A stretch of 12,064 bases of DNA. Origin: Lysobacter antibioticus (GTDB lineage Bacteria; Pseudomonadota; Gammaproteobacteria; Xanthomonadales; Xanthomonadaceae). Below the pieces are notes generated by a model. The model did no database searches. It saw only the letters and a program-made list of their open reading frames with translations, and had not been told where the DNA came from. Each line of letters starts with the position of its first letter. Position 1 is the first letter of the stretch. The stretch spans positions 5,673,663 through 5,685,726 of the forward strand of contig NZ_CP013141.1 in the NCBI RefSeq assembly GCF_001442535.1. Direction: 5' to 3'. Shown here piece by piece: positions 1-7,688 of the stretch. Both the position numbers and the translations under genes were made by a program.

Positions 1-1
1 A

Positions 2-3000
2 CGCGATAGCGTGACCGTGGCCGGGCTCCTGGACACCGGCACGGGCGTCCTGACCTTGGGGGGCGGCGACGACACGTTGACTTTGCGCGACGGCGCCGCC
101 CTCAGCGGCCTGGGCGTGAGCGGCGGCAACGGCGGCGACGATCAATTGGTGTTGGACAACGCCCTGGCGCTGAGCGTCGATGGCGGTGTCGTCAACGACT
201 TCGAGCGTCTGCTCAAACAGAACACCGGTACTGCCACACTGACCGGTGCGCATAGTTTCGACACCAGCGTCATCGTCGCCGCCGGCGCGCTGGATGTCGA
301 CGGCATCGTCGAAACGCCGACCATCGACCTGGGCGACGATACCGCACTGAACGTCGACGGCCTGGTCCAAGGTGTCGGCGGCGTCGCCACCGCGATCAGC
401 GGCAGCGCCGGCGCGAATACGGTCAGCGTCGGCGCGGGCGGCACGTTGCTGGCGAATGGCGACCTCGGCGCCGGCAACGATGTGTTGGATGTCGCCGGCA
501 CGCTCGATACCGCCGGTGGCGTGTTCGCTCTGGGCGACGGCGACGACACCCTGACCATCCACGAAAACACGAATATCATCGGTACCGTCTCGGCCGGCGC
601 CGGCAACGACACCTTCGACACCCACATCGACACGGTCGCCGACCTCGGCGCGGTGCAGGGCTTCGAGACCCTGAGCAAGACCGGCACGGGCGTGCTCAAC
701 ATCAACGGGCCGATGAGCTCGGACTTCACCACGGTGAACGTGGCCGAAGGCACCTTGAACGTCGCTGCGGGCGGCAGCGTGGTTCCGGCACCGGGCAATC
801 CCCTCGCCACCACCGTGGCGAGCGGGGCGACCTTGCTCGTCGACGGCAGCTACGGCTGCGGCGCCGGCAGCGACACGATGACGGTGGCCGGCACCGTGGC
901 GGGCACCGGCACCATCGACCTGTGCGGCGGCGACGACCGCCTGGTGCTGCAGGACGGCGCCGATCTGAACAATGCGATCAACGGCGGCGTGGGCGGTAAC
1001 GACACCCTGGTGCTCGACAATACCGGCCCGCTCATCTTCGACGGCGGCAACACCGACGGTTTCGAGCTGTTGCAGAAAACCAACACCGGCACGGCGACGG
1101 TCACCGGCAGCCAGAGCTTCGTCGGCGGCACGACGATCGACGGCGGCACGCTGGACGTGGACGGCACGCTGGAGACGCCGACCGTCGGCCTGGCCGACGG
1201 CACCACGCTCAACGTGGACGGCACGCTGCAGGCCGTCGGCGGCACCGTGGCCACGGTGACCGGCGATGGCGGGGTCAACAGCGTCATCGTCGGCGCGGGC
1301 GGCACGCTGCTGGCGAGCGGCGACCTGGGCGCGGGCAACGACGTCCTCGACGTGATCGGCACGCTCGACACCGGCGGCGGCGTGTTCGCCCTCGGCGACG
1401 GCGATGACAACTTCGTGGTCCACGACGGCACCACGGTGATCGGCGTCATCGACGGCGGCGCCGGCAACGACACCCGCACCTACGATATCGACACCAGCGC
1501 CGACCTCGGCGCGCTGCTGAACTTCGAGGGCGTGACCAAGACCGGCACCGGCACGCTCAACATCACCGGCCCGGGCGCCACCGATCTGCAGGAGGTGCAG
1601 GTGCTGGAAGGCGTGCTGGACGTGCACGCGGGCGCCAGCATCGTCGCGACTCCCGGCAGTTCGCTCAATGCCACCGTCGCAGCGGGTGCCACCTTGAACG
1701 TGGACGGCGCGTTCGGCTGCGGCGACCAAAGCGATAGCCTGACCGTGTCCGGCATGGTCAGCGGCAGCGGCAGCGTCAATCTGTGCGGTGGCGACGACAC
1801 CTTGACCCTCGGCGACGGCGCCGATATCGCCGGGCTGGTCAATCCGATCGACGGCGATGCCGGCGACGACCGGGTGGTGCTCGACAACGCCGGACTGCTG
1901 ACCTTGGACAGCGGCGACATCGCCAACTTCGAACGGCTGCAGAAGGACAACGCTGGCGAGGCGACGCTCACCGGCGCGCACGCCTTCAGCGGCGGCACCG
2001 CCTTGAACGGCGGCACCCTGAGCGTGGCCGGCAGCCTGGACACGCCGACCCTGACGATGGGCGACGGCACCACGCTCAACGTCGCCGGCAGCGTCCAGGC
2101 CGGCGGCGGCGGCGCGGCCACGATCACCGGCAGCGCCGGCAGCAACACCGTCAACGTCGCCGCAGGCGGAACTCTGCTGGCGAACGGCGACTTGGGCGAC
2201 GGCAGCGACGTCCTCGACGTCGCCGGCAGCCTCGACACCGGCGCCGGCGTGTTCGACCTGGGCGCCGGCGACGATACGCTGAGCATCCACGACGGCACCG
2301 CCATCGTCGGCATCGTCGCCGGCGGCGCCGGCACCGATCTGCTGAACGCCGACATCGCGACCAGTGCCGACCTCGGTGCGGTGCAGGGCTTCGAGACTCT
2401 GAGCAAGACCAACGTCGGCGCGCTCAACATCAACGGCCCGGCGAGTTCGGACTTCCTGACCGTCGACGTGCTCGGCGGCAGCTTGAACGTCGCCGCGACC
2501 GGCAGCGTCGTCGCCCAGGACACCACCGTCGCCGGCGGCGCGGCCTTGAATCTGGATGGCAGCTACTCGGGCACCGCCGGCAACGACAGCTTCACCGTGG
2601 CCGGCACCGTCGCCGGCACCGGTGTGCTGAACCTGCTCGACGGCGACGACACGTTCACCATCCAGGACGGCGCCGACCTGTCCGGACTGAGCAACGCCGT
2701 CGACGGCGGCACCGGCACCGACACCTTCGTCGCCGACCTGACCGGCACGGCGACCCTGGGCGGCGCGGTCAATTTCGAGACCCTGACCAAGACCAACACC
2801 GGCACCTTGAACATCGACGGCCCGGCCGCGTCGAACTTCAGCACGGTCAACGTCGACGGCGGCACCCTCGACATCGGTCTCGGCGGCAGCGTCAGCGGCG
2901 TCAACACCGCCACCGTGGCCAACGGCGCCCGTCTGGTGGTCGACGGCGCGTTCGGCTTCACCTTGGGCGCGGACAGCTTCACGGTCGCCGGCAACGTCAG

Positions 3001-6000
3001 CGGTTCCAGCGTCATCGACATGCTCGACGGCGACGACCACCTGATTCTGCAGGACGGCGCCGACATGAGCGGCCTGGCCACGCCGATCGACGGCGGCGCC
3101 GGCATCGACACCCTGACCGCGGATTACGCCGGCACCGCGACCCTGGGCGGCGCCACCAACTTCGAGACCCTGACCAAGACCAACACCGGCACCTTGAACA
3201 TCGACGGCCCGGCCGCGTCGGACTTCACCACCGTCAACGTCGACGGCGGCACGCTCGACGTCGGTGCCGCCGGCAGCGTCAGCGGCGTGATCACCACCAC
3301 GGTCGCCAACGGCGCGACCTTGAACGTCGACGGCAACTTTTCCGGTTCGTCCGGCGACGACACCATGACGGTGTCCGGTGCCATCGCCGGCAGCGGCGCG
3401 ATCGCCTTCGACAGCGGCGACGACACCCTGACCCTCAACGACGGTGCCGACCTCAGCGGCTTCAGCGGCCTGCTCGACGGCGGCGCGCACAGCGGCGGCG
3501 ATACGGTCGTGCTCAACAACGCCGGGGCGCTGAGCTTCGGCAGCGGCAGCGTGGTCAACTTCGAGTTCCTGACCAAGAACAACACCGGCACCGCGACTTT
3601 GACCGGGACGCAAAGCTTTAGCGGCGGCACTGCGATCAACGGCGGCGAGCTGGCGGTCGCCGGCGCGCTCAGCACGCCGACCGTGACGATGGGCGACGAC
3701 ACTTCGCTGACCGTCGACGGCAGCCTGGACGCAGGGGTGGGCAGCGCCGCGGCGATCACCGGCAGCGCCGGCGCCAACACCGTGACCGTCAACGGCACGG
3801 CTTTGGCCAGCGGCGATCTCGGCGCGGGCGAGGACGTGCTCGATGTGGTCGGCACCCTCGACACGCTGGGCGGCGTCTTCGCCCTCGGCGACGGCGACGA
3901 CAGCTTCGTCGTCCACGACGGCACCACCGTGCTCGGTACGGTCGACGGCGGCGCCGGTCTGGACACGCGCGTCTACGACATCAATCTGACCGCCGATCTG
4001 GGTGCGTTGGTCAATTTCGAGGGCGTGACCAAGACCGGCACCGGCACGCTCAACGTCACCGGCCCGGGCGCGACCGACCTGCAGGAAGTCAGCGTGCTCG
4101 GCGGCACCTTGAACATCGGCCCGGCCGGCAGCGTGGTGGCGACCGCGGGCAGTTCGCTGACCACCGTGGTCGCGGCCGGCGCCACCTTGAACGTTGACGG
4201 CAGCTTCGGCTGCGGCGCCGCCAACGACACGATGAGCGTGTCGGGCACCGTGTCCGGCAGCGGCACCATCGACCTGTGCGGCGGCGAGGACGTGCTGACT
4301 CTCGGCGACGGCGCCGTGCTCAATGCGGTCATCAGCGGCGGCTCACACGGCAGCGGCGATACCGTGGTGCTCGACAACGCCAATGCTTTCAGCTTCGATG
4401 CCGGCAACACGATCAACTTCGAATTCCTGCAGAAGGACAACGCCGGCGAAGCCACGCTGACCGGCAGCCAGAGCTTCAGCGGCGGAACCACCCTCAACGG
4501 CGGCACCCTGAGCGTGGCCGGCAGCTTGCAGACGCCGACCTTGGCGATGGCCGACGGCACCACCCTGGCGATCGACGGCAGCGTGCAGGGCATGGCGGGG
4601 GGCCAGACCGTGCTGACCGGCAGCGCCGGCACCAACACGGTCGAAGTGGCTGCCGGCGCGAGTCTGCTCGCCTCCGGCGACCTCGGCGACGGCGACGACG
4701 TGTTCGACCTGGCCGGCACGCTCGACACCGGCAGCGGCGGTTTGACGCTCGGCGCCGGCGACGACCGCTTCATCGTCCACGAAACCACCGCCGCGATCGG
4801 CACGGTCGAGGGCGGCCTCGGTAACGACACCCTCGAAGCCAACATCGGCGGCGGCTTCAACGTACCGCTGGGCAGCATGCTCGGCTTCGAATCGCTGGCC
4901 AAGTCCGGTGCCGGTGCGCTGCAGATCAACGGGCCGTCAGAGTTCATCGATGTCGATGTGATCGGCGGTCTGCTCGAAGTCAGCGCTAGCGGCAGCGTGA
5001 CGGCGCAGAACACCACGGTCGCGGCCGGCTCGACCTTGAGGGCGACCGGCCTCTACAGCGGCACGTCCGGCGACGATACCTTCGACTCGGCGGGCACGGT
5101 GATCGGCCGCTTCGAGTTCGGCGCCGGCAACGATACCGCAGAATTCCGCGGCGGCGACGTGAGCGGCCTGACCCGTTTCGACGGCGGCGTCGGCGGCGAG
5201 GACCGGGTCAATTTCCACAGCATGGTCCTGGACCAGGCCGATGTGAGCGCGCTGTCCAACTGGGAACGGGTGGACCTGCAGCAGGGAACGCAGCTGACCC
5301 TGAGCGCGCCGCTGAACCTGGGAGGCCTGCTGTCGATCGACCCAACCTCGGAGCTGATCGGCCTGGGCGGCGCTAGCCTGACCGGTAACGTCGCCAACTC
5401 CGGGTTGATCACGGTCGGCGGCAATCGCTTCGGCATCAGCGGCAACTACGCCGGCGGCGGCCGGCTGGCCCTGACCGTCTCGCCGGGCGCTCGCGTCTCG
5501 GGCGGCCTGGACATCGGCGGCGACGTGACCGGTACCACCGCGGTGAGCTTCCTGGGCGACGGCACGGACACTGCTACCAACGCCAATGAAAAGGTATCGA
5601 TCCGGGTGATCGCGGCGCCGAACGACAATGCCGCGACCGAGGGCAACTTCGTCGCCGCGGGCGCGACCGACGGCGTGGTGCGGTTGAACGGCAGCGTGTT
5701 CCCGTGGACCTTCGACCGCCAAGGCGACGGCTGGTATCTCAACACCGAGGCCAGCCAGATCCTGCCGGAAGTCGGCGGTTACGCCATCCTGCCCAGCATC
5801 GGCGCCGGTTTGATCCAAGAGAGCAACCGGCTGTTGTTCCAGCGCATGGGCGCCGTTCGCGGCGACACCCGGCGCTGCGGCTCGCGCGAAGACGAGATCG
5901 AGCGCGCCTATTGGGATCTGGAAGGCGAATGCGAGGGCTTCTGGATGGCGGCGACCGGCAGCGAGTTGAAGATGGGCGCTAACCCGGGCTTCGCTTTCAG

Positions 6001-6778
6001 CGGCGATACCCTGGGCCTGTACGCAGGCGTCGACACGTTGCTGCAGGACCGGGACAAGCGCCATCTGCGCGGCGGCGTGTTCATCGCGTTCCAGCGCGGC
6101 AACTACTGGGCCAGCGGGGGCAACTCGACCGAACTGCAGGGCATCGGCGAAGCCAACGTGCGCGTCGATACGCCGATGGTCGGCATGTATGGCAGCGTCA
6201 GCTGGAAGAACGGCACCTACATCGACCTGACCCTGATCGGTCAGCTGCCTAAGGCGACGATCGCAGCGGCCGGTGGCTTCGAGGAAACGATCGGCGGCAA
6301 CAGCCTGACCGCAAGCGCGCAGCTCGGCCATCGCTTCCACTTGAGCAACGGCTGGACCGTCGAGCCGCAAGTCAACTTGAGCGCCAGCGCGATGCACTGG
6401 GAAGACAAGACCGACGCCACCGGCAAGCAACTGGTGATGGACGACGACCTGCTGGGCACCGCGCGGGTGGCGGTGCGCGCCGAGAAGCTGTTCGAGACCG
6501 CGGGCGGCACCAAGGTGCGGCCGTGGGTGACGCTGGGCGTGCAGGACACGCTGGGCGAGAAGGACAATGCCCTGGTCGTGCTGCCGCCGGGTCCCACCGC
6601 ACAGGCGCAGGCGTTCCCGAATCACGAACTGGGGCTGATGGCGACCCTCGACATCGGTGTGGAAGCTGAGTTGAACGAGTCGGTGAGTTTGTTCGGCGTA
6701 CTGTCGTATGGCGAGAGCCTGGACGGCAGCGAGGCCGAGCAACGCCAAGCCAACCTGGGGGTGAGGATCCGCTGGTAG
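2..6778 (+). CDS. Giant repeat-rich type Va autotransporter, 5' truncated by the window edge
   Basis: Surface-exposed or secreted passenger that exports itself through its own C-terminal barrel; the passenger's target is unknown. The frame is open from base 2, and the first codons (RDSVTVAG) match the interior repeat start, so GTG at 11 is not the real start; signal peptide and N-terminus lie upstream. Numbering residues from base 11: repeats to about 1688, a degenerate repeat remnant to about 1735, non-repetitive beta-helix end to about 1790, autochaperone-like region about 1790-1912 ending near GWYL, helical linker about 1917-1955, and a barrel about 1976-2255 ending VRIRW, the terminal aromatic expected of autotransporter barrels. 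Motifs such as TGTATLTG followed by GGTTLNGGTL resemble the autotransporter-associated beta-strand repeat (PATR, TIGR02601). GGAGNDT-like motifs also recur. The protein is rich in Gly, Asp, Thr, Ala and Val. It has eight cysteines, all in pairs. Family call is firm; ligand and function are unknown. Confidence 0.95.
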   Translation, partial: RDSVTVAGLLDTGTGVLTLGGGDDTLTLRDGAALSGLGVSGGNGGDDQLVLDNALALSVDGGVVNDFERLLKQNTGTATLTGAHSFDTSVIVAAGALDVDGIVETPTIDLGDDTALNVDGLVQGVGGVATAISGSAGANTVSVGAGGTLLANGDLGAGNDVLDVAGTLDTAGGVFALGDGDDTLTIHENTNIIGTVSAGAGNDTFDTHIDTVADLGAVQGFETLSKTGTGVLNINGPMSSDFTTVNVAEGTLNVAAGGSVVPAPGNPLATTVASGATLLVDGSYGCGAGSDTMTVAGTVAGTGTIDLCGGDDRLVLQDGADLNNAINGGVGGNDTLVLDNTGPLIFDGGNTDGFELLQKTNTGTATVTGSQSFVGGTTIDGGTLDVDGTLETPTVGLADGTTLNVDGTLQAVGGTVATVTGDGGVNSVIVGAGGTLLASGDLGAGNDVLDVIGTLDTGGGVFALGDGDDNFVVHDGTTVIGVIDGGAGNDTRTYDIDTSADLGALLNFEGVTKTGTGTLNITGPGATDLQEVQVLEGVLDVHAGASIVATPGSSLNATVAAGATLNVDGAFGCGDQSDSLTVSGMVSGSGSVNLCGGDDTLTLGDGADIAGLVNPIDGDAGDDRVVLDNAGLLTLDSGDIANFERLQKDNAGEATLTGAHAFSGGTALNGGTLSVAGSLDTPTLTMGDGTTLNVAGSVQAGGGGAATITGSAGSNTVNVAAGGTLLANGDLGDGSDVLDVAGSLDTGAGVFDLGAGDDTLSIHDGTAIVGIVAGGAGTDLLNADIATSADLGAVQGFETLSKTNVGALNINGPASSDFLTVDVLGGSLNVAATGSVVAQDTTVAGGAALNLDGSYSGTAGNDSFTVAGTVAGTGVLNLLDGDDTFTIQDGADLSGLSNAVDGGTGTDTFVADLTGTATLGGAVNFETLTKTNTGTLNIDGPAASNFSTVNVDGGTLDIGLGGSVSGVNTATVANGARLVVDGAFGFTLGADSFTVAGNVSGSSVIDMLDGDDHLILQDGADMSGLATPIDGGAGIDTLTADYAGTATLGGATNFETLTKTNTGTLNIDGPAASDFTTVNVDGGTLDVGAAGSVSGVITTTVANGATLNVDGNFSGSSGDDTMTVSGAIAGSGAIAFDSGDDTLTLNDGADLSGFSGLLDGGAHSGGDTVVLNNAGALSFGSGSVVNFEFLTKNNTGTATLTGTQSFSGGTAINGGELAVAGALSTPTVTMGDDTSLTVDGSLDAGVGSAAAITGSAGANTVTVNGTALASGDLGAGEDVLDVVGTLDTLGGVFALGDGDDSFVVHDGTTVLGTVDGGAGLDTRVYDINLTADLGALVNFEGVTKTGTGTLNVTGPGATDLQEVSVLGGTLNIGPAGSVVATAGSSLTTVVAAGATLNVDGSFGCGAANDTMSVSGTVSGSGTIDLCGGEDVLTLGDGAVLNAVISGGSHGSGDTVVLDNANAFSFDAGNTINFEFLQKDNAGEATLTGSQSFSGGTTLNGGTLSVAGSLQTPTLAMADGTTLAIDGSVQGMAGGQTVLTGSAGTNTVEVAAGASLLASGDLGDGDDVFDLAGTLDTGSGGLTLGAGDDRFIVHETTAAIGTVEGGLGNDTLEANIGGGFNVPLGSMLGFESLAKSGAGALQINGPSEFIDVDVIGGLLEVSASGSVTAQNTTVAAGSTLRATGLYSGTSGDDTFDSAGTVIGRFEFGAGNDTAEFRGGDVSGLTRFDGGVGGEDRVNFHSMVLDQADVSALSNWERVDLQQGTQLTLSAPLNLGGLLSIDPTSELIGLGGASLTGNVANSGLITVGGNRFGISGNYAGGGRLALTVSPGARVSGGLDIGGDVTGTTAVSFLGDGTDTATNANEKVSIRVIAAPNDNAATEGNFVAAGATDGVVRLNGSVFPWTFDRQGDGWYLNTEASQILPEVGGYAILPSIGAGLIQESNRLLFQRMGAVRGDTRRCGSREDEIERAYWDLEGECEGFWMAATGSELKMGANPGFAFSGDTLGLYAGVDTLLQDRDKRHLRGGVFIAFQRGNYWASGGNSTELQGIGEANVRVDTPMVGMYGSVSWKNGTYIDLTLIGQLPKATIAAAGGFEETIGGNSLTASAQLGHRFHLSNGWTVEPQVNLSASAMHWEDKTDATGKQLVMDDDLLGTARVAVRAEKLFETAGGTKVRPWVTLGVQDTLGEKDNALVVLPPGPTAQAQAFPNHELGLMATLDIGVEAELNESVSLFGVLSYGESLDGSEAEQRQANLGVRIRW
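2585..2971 (+). repeat. Short chimeric passenger repeat B1
   Basis: 129-aa unit. About its first 35 residues match the opening of a long unit (TVAGTVAGTG, then QDGADLSGL), while the rest matches the second half (NFETLTK, then LNIDGP). The missing stretch is about 158 aa, the length of the first half of a long unit. This is what recombination between the two halves would give. The likely junction lies around 2690-2715. It shares a perfect 60-base match with B2. Confidence 0.88.
2972..3358 (+). repeat. Short chimeric passenger repeat B2
   Basis: Second 129-aa short unit, exactly the same length (387 bp) and architecture as B1. Bases 3161-3220 are identical to 2774-2833, including all wobble positions, whereas flanking bases differ. 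It is probably a duplicate of B1 or has been homogenised with it by gene conversion. Confidence 0.88.
5378..5748 (+). other. Autochaperone-like region of the autotransporter
   Basis: Residues about 1790-1912 (numbered from base 11), between the last beta-helix strands and the linker. It has the order typical of autotransporter junction regions: a short strand block around NYAGGGRLAL, a segment of the type V.G.LDIGGDVTGTT, a valine-rich strand (VSIRVI), and a final strand ending in GWYL. In the family this region nucleates folding of the passenger outside the cell. The assignment rests on pattern, not on alignment. Confidence 0.7.
5936..6778 (+). other. Autotransporter C-terminal beta-barrel domain
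   Basis: About 280 residues from GFWMAATGS to the C-terminal VRIRW, the usual length for a 12-stranded autotransporter barrel (PF03797 type). Alternating amphipathic strands are visible, for example GLYAGVDTLL, RGGVFIAFQ, YIDLTLIG, WTVEPQVNLSAS and VSLFGVLSYG. The terminal Trp fits recognition by the BAM complex. A helical segment upstream (about 1930-1955, containing LIQESNRLLFQRM) would sit in the pore. Confidence 0.92.
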
Positions 6779-6785
6779 CCGCCCA

Positions 6786-6816
6786 CGGCGGCCGACTCGG
6801 AATGAGCCGGCCGCCG
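6786..6816 (+). terminator. GC-rich hairpin after the autotransporter stop
   Basis: The hairpin lies eight bases after the TAG stop. Nine pairs join 6786-6794 to 6808-6816; after one A-C mismatch, three more pairs join 6796-6798 to 6804-6806, leaving a 5-base loop. No T-run follows, so it is not a classical intrinsic terminator. It may protect the mRNA 3' end or help a Rho-type stop. Confidence 0.5.
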
Positions 6817-7613
6817 CACCGGTCTGGCTCGGCAGGAGTTGATCGAACAGCGCAGGCGTGCGGCTATGGATGTGGGGCCAAGATAGACAGGGAGCAGCGA
6901 AAAGCGGCAGGGATCGGAATCGTATCGGCGGTGACTATGTGCGGCACGAAATGATGTCAATTGCCGCGTTCACCGATATCAACCTTCTGCTGGGATTGCT
7001 TTTGGGGGGCATCGTGATGACGCCTGAACCGATCCTCGACGCCCAGATCCGAAGAGGCTCTGGAGGAGGGCTTGCAACCAGAAGACGTACGAAGAACGGC
7101 CGAACTTTGCATCGGTACGCCAGGGCGACGGAGGCCGACCAGCCGTGGCCATCGTAAGGTTTCGCGATGCGTCGATGGCGCAGGTCAACGTAGTTTTCGA
7201 TTCATTTCGTCCGAGTGTTGCGTCCACCAGGTTCCGATTTCGCAACGCAGTGCGCGGAGATTCCCGATCCGTTTTACAACCTTCCTGTCACGCTGATGGA
7301 CAAGCAGCGCATTGTCGATCCAAAACAGATGAAAGATGCTGGGGCAACCACTGTCTCCGATAGGCCGACTCGCGCGGGCATGGTCTCGAATGGCCGACGC
7401 CCATAGGCGCACAGTCCGAACGGAAACGCAGATCGAGCGCCAGCATCGCGTTCGAAGCCGGCGGTACTTGTATATCAATATATCTGAGACGTTGACTAGA
7501 TTCTTGTGGGGCCATCTGGCGCCAACGCATTCACGGCCCTGTTAGCACTGCATGGCGGCTTGCGCCGATGAGTGCGCCTGCGTCCATCTAGCAGCGTTGG
7601 GGCTGGAGCTCGA

Positions 7614-7653
7614 GAGGTGCAGGTGCTTGCCGACGCGGGCCGACCTACACCTC
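7614..7653 (+). promoter_or_regulatory. Imperfect inverted repeat upstream of the DUF11/OmpA gene
   Basis: GAGGTGCAGGT (7614-7624) pairs with ACCTACACCTC (7643-7653): 10 of 11 pairs with one C-A mismatch. A further GCC/GGC pairing is possible inside the 18-base loop. A T-rich stretch (TTCTTTTAT, 7662-7670) follows after eight bases and the presumed start codon lies 35 bases downstream. It could be an operator or an attenuator-like leader hairpin; neither is proven. Confidence 0.4.
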
Positions 7654-7667
7654 GTCTGCAGTTCTTT

Positions 7668-7673
7668 TATACA
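7668..7673 (+). promoter_or_regulatory. Possible -10 element (TATACA)
   Basis: TATACA matches four of six bases of the sigma-70 -10 consensus, in an unusually AT-rich stretch for this genome just before the gene. No good -35 box is found at the right distance. If used, transcription would start near 7680, leaving a leader of about 10 bases before ATG 7689 or about 30 before ATG 7710. Confidence 0.2.
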
Positions 7674-7688
7674 TATATGAGACTAGCT

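Larger units (their letters stand above)
5..5074 (+). repeat. In-frame tandem repeat array of the autotransporter passenger (five long, two short units)
   Basis: Unit starts were placed on the recurring D[ST]xTV[AS]G motif. Long units: A1 5-871 (289 aa), A2 872-1732 (287), A3 1733-2584 (284), A4 3359-4225 (289), A5 4226-5074 (283). Short units: B1 2585-2971 and B2 2972-3358 (129 each). Every long unit splits into a first part of 156-158 aa (boundaries at 479, 1340, 2207, 3833, 4697) and a second part of 126-131 aa opening with xDVxDxxG. The two parts are themselves related: both carry a GDD[TNSR] strand motif and a FExLxK-type motif. A degenerate partial copy follows from 5075 (DTFDSAGTV). 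Known family context: such repeats fold as a right-handed beta-helix; the fold is inferred here, not shown. Confidence 0.93.
6779..7688. other. Long intergenic region without a credible gene
   Basis: About 0.9 kb separates the autotransporter from the next gene. Short open frames of 60-110 codons exist on both strands and overlap one another; none has recognisable motifs, and none combines a good ribosome-binding site with convincing coding character. GC is lower than in the flanking genes: 7441-7500 has 28 G/C in 60. It contains the hairpin at 6786-6816, an AT-rich stretch near 7468-7484 (TTGTATATCAATATATC) and an inverted repeat at 7614-7653. It could be a long regulatory leader, decayed sequence or an insertion scar. 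Confidence 0.6.

Noticed and set aside
11..13. GTG at 11 as the start of the autotransporter
   Set aside because: The reading frame is open to the window edge and the preceding codons belong to the repeat motif; no signal peptide follows.
1783..3621. 612-codon open frame on the + strand within the autotransporter
   Set aside because: It is an extremely Arg-rich shadow frame produced by the periodic GGC/GAC codons of the repeat array; it overlaps the well-supported autotransporter frame entirely.
4937..6748. 603-codon antisense open frame opposite the autotransporter
   Set aside because: Long antisense frames are common in high-GC genes. It covers repeat end, autochaperone-like region and barrel, and shows no signal, domain or ribosome-binding site of its own.
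6951..7157. Possible small protein starting MMSIAAFTDINLLLGLLLGG in the gap, or an internal start at ATG 7017 after a G-run
   Set aside because: The short hydrophobic stretch and G-run (7004-7009) are suggestive, but the rest is Arg-rich with no motif, and overlapping frames on both strands look equally plausible.
7492..7497. TTGACT as a -35 box
   Set aside because: No -10-like hexamer lies 16-18 bases downstream (TCTGGC at 7515-7520), so it cannot be supported as a promoter.
7440..7680. Cyclic-di-GMP or other riboswitch upstream of the surface-protein gene
   Set aside because: I looked for the conserved GEMM core and did not find it; only the simple inverted repeat at 7614-7653 is supported.
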